DNA from: Deltaproteobacteria bacterium
GTDB lineage: Bacteria; Desulfobacterota; DAOWOC01
NCBI GenBank assembly: GCA_030642225.1
Contig: DAOWOC010000110.1
Location: 1 to 5,025 of the forward strand
Reading direction: 5' to 3'
Length of the DNA stretch: 5,025 nt
Position numbers and translations under genes: made by a program. The notes under the pieces are model-generated. The model worked only from the letters and a program-made list of their open reading frames with translations, was not told the DNA's origin and ran no database searches. This document shows positions 1 through 5,025 of this stretch, piece after piece. Numbering within the stretch: the stretch's first letter is position 1; every line of letters begins with the position of its first letter.

Positions 1-162
1 AAATACGCGTTTGAAGAGATGTTTATTGACAAACTGATCGAACGAATGGATCAAAATCAGGAAATTTTTGAAAAAATACTGGAAGACCGGTCATTCGGCG
101 GACTGGTGAAAGAATTGATGATGAAAAAAGTGTATGAAAGAATGAATGAGGAATGCACTTAA
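1..162 (+). CDS. hsdR: C-terminal end of a probable type I restriction enzyme R subunit (partial)
   Basis: Frame 1 is open from the left edge and gives 53 codons before a TAA at 160-162; the start lies outside the window. The visible peptide is charged and helical, beginning KYAFEEMFIDKLIERMDQNQ, continuing with EIFEKILEDRSFGGLVKELM and ending in KKVYERMNEEC plus one Thr. The pattern of an F-[IM]-D-[KR]-L-x-E-R-M-D-x-N stretch, then E-x-F-x-x-[IF], then a short final helix with V-Y-E is what I recognise from the extreme C-terminus of HsdR proteins, the ATP-driven translocase/nuclease subunit of type I restriction-modification complexes. No motor or nuclease motif falls in the window, so the call rests on the tail alone. 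It could be another helical C-terminus. The hsdM and hsdS partners, if present, would lie further left. No clear terminator follows. Confidence 0.55.
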   Translation, partial: KYAFEEMFIDKLIERMDQNQEIFEKILEDRSFGGLVKELMMKKVYERMNEECT

Positions 163-392
163 TATCACACAATAATAAATATGCACGTTAAGCCCGGGCA
201 AGATTGATTAATGTGTGCTGATTGACTCCTGTTGCAGTTCGTTCGGATTTAACCAGTCTATATGTATAATATTGTCTGCCATCTTTTCGACTTTTTATTA
301 TAATTTTTCTAATATACATATTTCCAATATATATAGGTATTAATGTTGATTAAAATGTTACTTATACTATCACAAAGGGAAGACTATTAAAT
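163..392. other. Gene-free convergent spacer between the hsdR-like and phospholipase-like genes
   Basis: This 230-base stretch separates two genes that read toward each other. It is AT-rich, particularly from about 285 onward. I see no open frame with a credible start, no tRNA and no clear hairpin followed by a T run. It contains the 8-base palindrome GCCCGGGC at 192-199, which stands out against the AT-rich surroundings, and the 12-base palindrome ATTAAATTTAAT at 386-397, which overlaps the stop codon of the minus-strand gene. A TATAAT at 265-270 has no convincing -35 partner and no gene downstream on its strand. Confidence 0.6.
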
Positions 393-1208
393 TTAATGAT
401 AAAATATCTCCCATGATTTTTCGATCTTTTCAGCAGCATGTTCAATCTCATTTATCCAGGTTATTTTAAGATGAGCCCAGTCAATATTTTCAAGATGTAT
501 TGGGAGCTTATCGTGCTTAGAGGGTATAAAAAGCGCCTGATACTTTGAAAGGTTTTTTTTGTTTTTATTTTGACTGGTGACTATGAATTTTAATAGTGGC
601 GATGAGAAGATATAAAGACATGATTTTTGTAAGATACTTGAGATGTAAAGATATTGTTTTATACTGAGATTACCTTTCTTTTTTTTAAACAAATTTGATA
701 TGCAGGCGGTAACATTGTTCAATACAAAATTATCAGGCATATGGCTTAAATTTTTTAAAAATTTATGGTCAGGCACAATCCCGAAGTTATCAAATATTTT
801 TTTATCAAGCCATGATTCAATTAAACGGTGCAGGGTATCAGGTTCATCAGAAGTCATTTCCCATTTCCGGATTATCGGATGAATAGCCGTATCAAGGGCA
901 TAATGAGTAATAATGCCTGCGATTACAGGCCACAGCAGCTCGTTGTTTTTTCCAGCTTTCCTCCCATTATTCCCAAGACATGATATAAACGTATATAAAT
1001 TTTCACCATAATCACCATGGATGGTTTCAGAGAGTTTAAAAGGCTCGGGTACAGGAATGATATCCTTGAAATAATAAGTGGAGTCAGGCAGAATGGAACC
1101 CCATAGATATAATTTTTTATGCTGATTGAGCAGACGGGATAATTTTTTATTCGGCAATATCTCAAGGACTTTTATAGCAAATAATATGTGTCCGAATTCT
1201 TTTGACAT
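393..1208 (-). CDS. Zinc-dependent phospholipase C family protein
   Basis: A 271-residue protein that I place in the zinc-dependent phospholipase C family (Pfam Zn_dep_PLPC type), whose characterised members cleave the head group from phospholipids. The ligand pattern of Bacillus cereus PLC (His14, Asp55, His69, His118, Asp122, His128, His142, Glu146) has a counterpart in order: H7 in KEFGH, D42 in GSILPD, H64 in ETIHGDYG, H102/D106/H110 in THYALDTAIHP and H127/E131 in HRLIES. The HxxxD and HxxxE spacings match exactly. The secreted B. cereus enzyme also uses its mature N-terminal Trp; here there is no signal peptide, so the protein looks cytosolic and its substrate is unknown. I chose the ATG at 1208 because MSKEFGH matches the usual family N-terminus. 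The frame stays open to a TTG at 1289, but those 27 extra residues resemble neither a signal peptide nor the family. No clear Shine-Dalgarno precedes the ATG. The C-terminal half (about residues 145-271) is Lys-rich and less conserved, ending in a helix. The gene is divergent from the AsmA-like gene. Confidence 0.8.
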   Translation of the reverse strand: MSKEFGHILFAIKVLEILPNKKLSRLLNQHKKLYLWGSILPDSTYYFKDIIPVPEPFKLSETIHGDYGENLYTFISCLGNNGRKAGKNNELLWPVIAGIITHYALDTAIHPIIRKWEMTSDEPDTLHRLIESWLDKKIFDNFGIVPDHKFLKNLSHMPDNFVLNNVTACISNLFKKKKGNLSIKQYLYISSILQKSCLYIFSSPLLKFIVTSQNKNKKNLSKYQALFIPSKHDKLPIHLENIDWAHLKITWINEIEHAAEKIEKSWEIFYH

Positions 1209-1221
1209 AAAAAATTGTATA

Positions 1222-1249
1222 TTGATTAAATGGATTTTATTCTGATAAT
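1222..1249 (+). promoter_or_regulatory. Candidate sigma-70-type promoter for the AsmA-like gene
   Basis: TTGATT at 1222-1227 and GATAAT at 1244-1249 are separated by 16 bases, giving 4/6 and 5/6 matches to the -35 and -10 consensus. Transcription would begin near 1256, leaving a leader of about 100 bases that contains the inverted repeat at 1289-1342. An overlapping alternative is TTGACA at 1202-1207, a perfect -35, with TTAAAT 18 bases later at 1226-1231. That -35 overlaps the start codon of the minus-strand gene. The region is so AT-rich that such matches arise easily, so this is tentative. I could not single out a promoter for the minus-strand gene. Confidence 0.28.
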
Positions 1250-1288
1250 GAATAACATAAGGTAATGGTTCTATCAAAGTATTTTTCA

Positions 1289-1342
1289 AAAAACCATTTA
1301 TTATCTATATTATTTTAAATAAGATAATAAATAATGGTTTTT
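1289..1342. repeat. 18-bp inverted repeat with a 3-base bulge in the divergent intergenic region
   Basis: The left arm at 1289-1306 reads AAAAACCATTTATTATCT. Its reverse complement, AGATAATAAATGGTTTTT, recurs at 1322-1342 with three extra bases (TAA) after AGATAATAAA. The loop is 15 bases (1307-1321). Read on either strand, the stem starts with an A run and ends with a T run, the geometry of a bidirectional terminator or attenuator, but only three of the pairs are G-C, so the RNA hairpin would be weak. It ends immediately before the Shine-Dalgarno of the AsmA-like gene. Possible roles are a leader hairpin, a regulator-binding site or a degraded terminator; the sequence does not decide between them. 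Confidence 0.6.
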
Positions 1343-1348
1343 AAGAGG
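1343..1348 (+). promoter_or_regulatory. Ribosome binding site AAGAGG for the AsmA-like gene
   Basis: AAGAGG lies 10 bases before the TTG start at 1359, slightly long but workable. It lies only 3 bases before the out-of-frame ATG at 1352, which is too close for efficient initiation. The spacing therefore favours TTG as the real start. The site follows directly on the right arm of the inverted repeat, so folding of that arm could affect its accessibility. Confidence 0.5.
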
Positions 1349-1358
1349 TCCATGGAAA

Positions 1359-4300
1359 TTGAAAAAGGAATTGAAAAAAAAAATTATAATCTGCGGGATT
1401 TGTGCTTTTATTATTATTATTTCAAGTCTTTTTATAACCCTTTCATTAAATGATTTTAAAGTCAGACTTCCGGCACGGGCATTTTCCTCTGCCTTGACGT
1501 TGTTTTACGGGGAAAAAATTCAGGCCGGGCGTATAGAGATTGATTTCAGGGTATCCCCTGAAATTTTTATCAGGGATTTAAAGATATCGGATATTGCCTT
1601 TTTACCTGAAAGCAGGTTGAAGATATCCTTTAAATCTCTGTTGTTTTTGAGATTTAAAGAAGCGTCTCTGTTTATCAGTAATCCAAAGATATATATCAAG
1701 AGAAGATGGTCTGATGAAACATCAGACATGAAGTTCGGATTTTTTCCGGTAAGCTGGATTATCAGAAATGGTGAGGTTATTATTACAAAAAACAAAAAGG
1801 TTTTATTTAACCATGTTGATCTGCATGGAAACTATGGCCTTTTTACTGCTCGTGGCGAGCTTGCATCACAAAAAGATGCTTTAGTCAGGGTTATGGCTGA
1901 TATTAAACCGGATAGAATCGGTGCCAGGATTGAGATTGATAGTTTTGACCCTGCGATATTGGATAATTTGCTTGAGACAAGCGGTTTGTCAGGCATGGTT
2001 AATGTCAGAACATTTATTAAGTGGGAGGCTCAAAAGGGCTTGAATACCAGTGGGCAGATCGTATGGCATGATTATCCGTTTATCCAGGATTCTTCTGATG
2101 CTCAGGATAAAGATGACTTTGATATTGACTGGGATATTTTTATTGATGATACAGGTATCAGATTTGATGATTTCAGTATGCGTATTGGCGATAAGCTTAT
2201 TGTCCTTAAAGACACTAAGGAGAAAGGCATACCTTTGGAATTTTCTCTTGGACGTCTTCCTTACAGGTTATTAGTTCCTTTTGTCCCTTTTGGTCTAATA
2301 AATCCTATACTTGAAGAGCTTATTTGCGATCGTATACGCTCCGGTTTTATTAACGTGAGTTCTGTCAGGATTACGCCCGGCACCGATGGCAGGTCTAAAA
2401 TATGGCAGCGACTTTCAATTACTGCCGGGCTTGAGGATATGGTTTATGATCAGGGGAATGGCAGCCCTTTAGCTTATAATATTAAGGGTGATTTGACTTA
2501 TCGTGACGGTGACTTGAGAATTTTTAACATAAGTGGTCTTACAGAAAAATCTGTTATAGAAAAGGTTGATTTATATTTTGGAAAGTTGGCGGAAGATATA
2601 CCTTGCTTTAGCGTCAAGGCATCTGGAAATATGGATGCGCTTGAGGGATGGTATGTTCTTGAAAGTTGGGCATTGCCTAAGGTCTTAAGTGAAATTAAAG
2701 GGATATTAAAGGATCCTGAAGGTCGATTTTTACTTAATTTAAATATTGAAGGACCTATGGCAGGTGATGGTATAATTGAATTTGGTGTTGATCTATCCTT
2801 TGAAAATATGTCTTTGAATGTTGGCGAATTAAAAAACAGGATAGAAAAAATAAACGGCCCTTTAAAAATTAATAGCAATGGAGGAGACTGGAAGGATGTA
2901 ACACTGAACATAAGTGGGCTGCCGGTTATGACAACAGGTGTACTCGGTGGTTTTCAGAAGAAACGCGACTTTTTTAAAGGGAGTCTTGAAGTGCCATCCA
3001 GGGACATTGAATTTTCTTTTATGGACAATATTTTTGCCTTAAAAGGCGATAAACTTGTACTGGCATTTTCAGGGGATGCTGATTTTGATATGTTTTGCAT
3101 TAATGAATTAAAAATGGAACAACCGAAGTCAGGTATTATTGTCAGGGATATAAAATTTAAAACTGATAAATTACTTAGCCTTAGTATCCCAAAACAGAGC
3201 ATTGAACCGTCTGTTTTTAATATTACCTCTTTAAATGGGCTTGCTGGTACTTTTACAGGCAAGATAGATACTGAACTTTATTTGAAGTTTGATTCATCTT
3301 TAAAAAGGCCTTTAATCAATGGTTTTTTAGAGTTTGATGATTTTTCCTTTTATTCATCATCAAATATTGACGTAGATGGCATGATTTATTTTAAAGATTT
3401 TTCAGTTGATGCAATAGGGATAAATTTAAAAAAGGATAAAGGCGAGGCAATAATTAATATTAGTTCATCTGATATTTTTAAAGATACTATCTATTATCAA
3501 ATAAAGGGTGAAAATATTGATCTATCGCCTGTTTCATACGAGTCATCATTGTTTGATAAAATCAAAGGGCTTTTTTCTGTGGTGGACTCTCTTGATGGCG
3601 TCATAAGTCTTACCAGCGGTCATATCGGTTTGCTTCCATATGAGGATTTGAATATTTCATCAACAATGAGCAAATCAGGCATTACTACCCCTTCTTTACT
3701 TATAACAATGCCGTATGGCAAGGTATCTGTAAGGTATGAAGCAAAACAATATCCAAACATGAAAAGCAATATCAATATTAACAGTAATTTTTCCAGGATG
3801 CCTTTAAGGGAACTAAAGAGTTTTTTCAATATTGATCCAAAAGATACTGATGGTACAGTTGATCTGCAGGCTGTTTTAGATGCAGATGCATCAGGTCATG
3901 AAAATCTCATGGACAAGCTTAACGGCAAGGCCAATATCCATTTTAATGATATCAGGATCGGTAAGTATGGCGTGATATCAAAGATTTTTACCGTGTTAAA
4001 TCCTTACCGTATATTCAAAGGTGGATTAAAAAATATTACAGAAAAGGGGTACCCTGTTAATTGTTTTAAGGCCAATATAGAGATAAAAGATGGTGTGGCT
4101 GATATCCCCGGTTTTTATATGGAAAGCCCCTCTTTGCAGGCAAGCGGGTTAGGAACGTTTTTAATTAAAGAAAAGAAGCTTGATATAAAGGCCGGTTTCC
4201 AGCCGCTTGAAACGATTGACAAGGGAATTGGTGCGCTGCCATTTGTGGGCTGGCTTCTAACCGATGATAAAAAAAGATTTATCGTGGTATATCTTCATAT

Positions 4301-4430
4301 TTACGGTCAATTGGATGATTTAAGCGTTGTGCCTGAACCGATAAAATCTATAGGCGCTCCTGTGTTTCATATAATTGTCAATATACTTACAGCTCCCAAA
4401 TCATTTGTTGACTGGATTATTGATAATTAG
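1359..4430 (+). CDS. AsmA-like envelope protein with an N-terminal membrane anchor and long periplasmic domain
   Basis: A 1023-residue protein of the AsmA-like group (AsmA/YhdP/TamB relatives), whose members are large periplasmic proteins implicated in outer-membrane homeostasis and, for several, in moving phospholipid between membranes. A basic start (MKKELKKK) precedes one hydrophobic segment at about residues 8-30, predicting a cytoplasmic N-terminus and a periplasmic body. The stretch after the anchor (PARAFSSALTLFYGEKIQAG, then a strand with IFIRDLKISD) is typical of AsmA N-termini. The body is a long series of short alternating beta strands without catalytic motifs. Residues about 243-275 are unusually Asp-rich. 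The C-terminal part from about residue 850 resembles an AsmA-like C-terminal domain: KANIHFNDIRIG, the LQASGLGTFLI strand ending near 936, then ALPFVGWLLTDDKKRF from 959 and an amphipathic end reaching WIIDN. No in-frame ATG precedes the anchor, so the TTG at 1359 behind AAGAGG is the best start. Which subfamily it belongs to, and what it carries, cannot be read from the sequence. The gene stands alone, divergent from the phospholipase-like gene and convergent with rtcB. Confidence 0.82.
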   Translation: MKKELKKKIIICGICAFIIIISSLFITLSLNDFKVRLPARAFSSALTLFYGEKIQAGRIEIDFRVSPEIFIRDLKISDIAFLPESRLKISFKSLLFLRFKEASLFISNPKIYIKRRWSDETSDMKFGFFPVSWIIRNGEVIITKNKKVLFNHVDLHGNYGLFTARGELASQKDALVRVMADIKPDRIGARIEIDSFDPAILDNLLETSGLSGMVNVRTFIKWEAQKGLNTSGQIVWHDYPFIQDSSDAQDKDDFDIDWDIFIDDTGIRFDDFSMRIGDKLIVLKDTKEKGIPLEFSLGRLPYRLLVPFVPFGLINPILEELICDRIRSGFINVSSVRITPGTDGRSKIWQRLSITAGLEDMVYDQGNGSPLAYNIKGDLTYRDGDLRIFNISGLTEKSVIEKVDLYFGKLAEDIPCFSVKASGNMDALEGWYVLESWALPKVLSEIKGILKDPEGRFLLNLNIEGPMAGDGIIEFGVDLSFENMSLNVGELKNRIEKINGPLKINSNGGDWKDVTLNISGLPVMTTGVLGGFQKKRDFFKGSLEVPSRDIEFSFMDNIFALKGDKLVLAFSGDADFDMFCINELKMEQPKSGIIVRDIKFKTDKLLSLSIPKQSIEPSVFNITSLNGLAGTFTGKIDTELYLKFDSSLKRPLINGFLEFDDFSFYSSSNIDVDGMIYFKDFSVDAIGINLKKDKGEAIINISSSDIFKDTIYYQIKGENIDLSPVSYESSLFDKIKGLFSVVDSLDGVISLTSGHIGLLPYEDLNISSTMSKSGITTPSLLITMPYGKVSVRYEAKQYPNMKSNININSNFSRMPLRELKSFFNIDPKDTDGTVDLQAVLDADASGHENLMDKLNGKANIHFNDIRIGKYGVISKIFTVLNPYRIFKGGLKNITEKGYPVNCFKANIEIKDGVADIPGFYMESPSLQASGLGTFLIKEKKLDIKAGFQPLETIDKGIGALPFVGWLLTDDKKRFIVVYLHIYGQLDDLSVVPEPIKSIGAPVFHIIVNILTAPKSFVDWIIDN

Positions 4431-4441
4431 CCGACATTTTA

Positions 4442-4464
4442 TTTTTTGCCGGGCTTGCGCCGGG
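4442..4464. terminator. Weak GC-rich hairpin between convergent genes, possible degenerate terminator
   Basis: After the AsmA-like stop, six Ts (4442-4447) precede the imperfect hairpin CCGGGC-TTGC-GCCGGG at 4449-4464. It pairs 3 bp, a G-G mismatch, then 2 bp. On the minus strand the loop is GCAA, a GNRA tetraloop. Its position, 55 bases between two converging stop codons, suits a shared terminator. However, no T run follows the stem on either strand: it is followed by GTATATA-like sequence on plus and by A residues on minus. An intact intrinsic terminator is therefore unlikely. Confidence 0.28.
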
Positions 4465-4485
4465 TATATATTGGAAATTGTAAAT

Positions 4486-5025
4486 TCACCCTTTGATTAC
4501 AGCAAGAGGCGATAACTTTACGGATATATTTATTAAATCCTTCTGATTTTCCATCACAACATCAATATCTTTGTATGCTCCCGGGGCTTCATCAAGATTG
4601 TTTAAAGAACGCAGGCTGTGGATAACACCTTTCATTTTTTTTTGTTCATCTTCTATCTTCAATTCCCGCTTCGCCTGTTTTCGTCCCATCTTGCGCCCTG
4701 CACCGTGAGAGCAAGACATGAAACTTTCCGGATTTCCAAGCCCTTTAATAATGTAACTATTCGTCCCCATTGAGCCGGGGATAATGCCTTCTAACCCTTT
4801 GGCAGCTTTTGTCGCACCCTTACGATGGATCAGTACATCTTTTCCAAAATGATGTTCAAACGCAGCATAGTTGTGATGGATATTAACTTCATGTTCAACA
4901 ACAGCGCCGGTGACCGAACGAATAATTTTAGTCATACGGTTCATCATTAATGCCCGGTTGGCTTGAGCGAATTTAAGGCAGTAACTCATCGCCTTGTAAT
5001 AATCATCTCCTTCTTTGGTGTTAAT
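4486..5025 (-). CDS. rtcB: RNA-splicing ligase RtcB, C-terminal part (partial at right edge)
   Basis: RtcB joins a 2',3'-cyclic-phosphate or 3'-phosphate RNA end to a 5'-OH end using GTP and Mn2+, in RNA repair and, in some lineages, tRNA splicing. The frame is open to the window edge. The visible 179 residues begin INTKEGDDYYKAMSYCLKFA, so the ATG at 4989 is internal, not the start. Family signatures in order, numbered from the first visible residue: NR at 23-24, the metal-site HHNY at 50-53, HRKGAT at 67-72, IPGSMGT-SYI from about 82, SHGAGR at 106-111 with the His that becomes guanylylated (His337 in E. coli) at 107 (bases 4705-4707), EAPGAYKDIDVV near 146-157, and the terminal VIKG that closes the active site. 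All expected elements of this half are present, so it looks functional. The compact tail suggests the shorter bacterial RtcB form of about 400 residues. An archease partner, common beside rtcB, would lie outside the window. Confidence 0.95.
   Translation of the reverse strand: MNTKEGDDYYKAMSYCLKFAQANRALMMNRMTKIIRSVTGAVVEHEVNIHHNYAAFEHHFGKDVLIHRKGATKAAKGLEGIIPGSMGTNSYIIKGLGNPESFMSCSHGAGRKMGRKQAKRELKIEDEQKKMKGVIHSLRSLNNLDEAPGAYKDIDVVMENQKDLINISVKLSPLAVIKG

Noticed and set aside
242..270. Possible promoter TTCGGA-17-TATAAT on the plus strand
   Set aside because: The -35 matches only 3/6 and there is no plus-strand gene or RNA recognisable downstream before the AsmA-like gene, more than 1 kb away.
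321..333. TTTCCAATATATA at 321-333 matches the reverse complement of 4465-4477 exactly (13 bases)
   Set aside because: A 13-base match of AT-rich sequence is expected by chance about once in a window of this size and composition, and the flanks do not match.
700..882. A 60-codon plus-strand frame and an 80-codon minus-strand frame (923-1165) within the phospholipase-like gene
   Set aside because: The true frame there carries the whole metal-ligand pattern; these are out-of-frame shadows without family features.
1104..1150. Direct repeat of ATAATTTTTTAT inside the phospholipase-like gene
   Set aside because: It encodes two nearby Lys-Lys-Leu stretches with AT-rich codons, so coding content and base composition explain it.
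1209..1289. A 27-residue N-terminal extension of the phospholipase-like protein from a TTG at 1289
   Set aside because: The extension does not look like a signal peptide, the TTG falls within the left end of the inverted repeat, and the ATG at 1208 gives the usual family N-terminus.
2498..2911. A 137-codon open frame on the minus strand inside the AsmA-like gene, and similar ones at 1520-1795, 2954-3262 and 3620-3829
   Set aside because: They lie wholly antisense to a well-supported gene, have Ser/Leu/Phe-rich compositions typical of antisense reading, and show no recognisable domain.

Overview
The window reads as ordinary chromosomal DNA from an AT-rich Gram-negative bacterium. The long AsmA-like envelope protein implies an outer membrane. 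The mix of a type I restriction subunit, a cytosolic-looking zinc phospholipase C family protein, an AsmA-like protein and a short-form RtcB is reminiscent of Desulfobacterota (former Deltaproteobacteria). That placement is inference from general familiarity, not from a marker gene.

Layout, left to right. (1) 1-162, plus strand: the last 53 codons of a gene whose C-terminus resembles a type I restriction enzyme R subunit (HsdR). (2) 163-392: a convergent, gene-free spacer of 230 bases. (3) 393-1208, minus strand: a 271-residue zinc-dependent phospholipase C family protein that keeps the His/Asp/Glu metal-ligand pattern. (4) 1209-1358: a divergent, very AT-rich spacer with a candidate plus-strand promoter and an 18-bp bulged inverted repeat. 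(5) 1359-4430, plus strand: a 1023-residue AsmA-like protein with one N-terminal membrane anchor and a long periplasmic part. (6) 4431-4485: a short convergent spacer with a small imperfect GC-rich hairpin. (7) 4486-5025, minus strand: the C-terminal 179 residues of the RNA ligase RtcB, cut by the right edge.

The genes do not form one pathway. The only suggestive pairing is the divergent phospholipase-like and AsmA-like genes, both from families connected with lipids, which share one 150-base control region. The restriction and RNA-repair genes are separate units reading inward from the two edges. I found no clear new system. The spots most worth checking are the start of the AsmA-like gene (TTG start, out-of-frame ATG seven bases upstream, ten-A run) and the inverted repeat in front of it.
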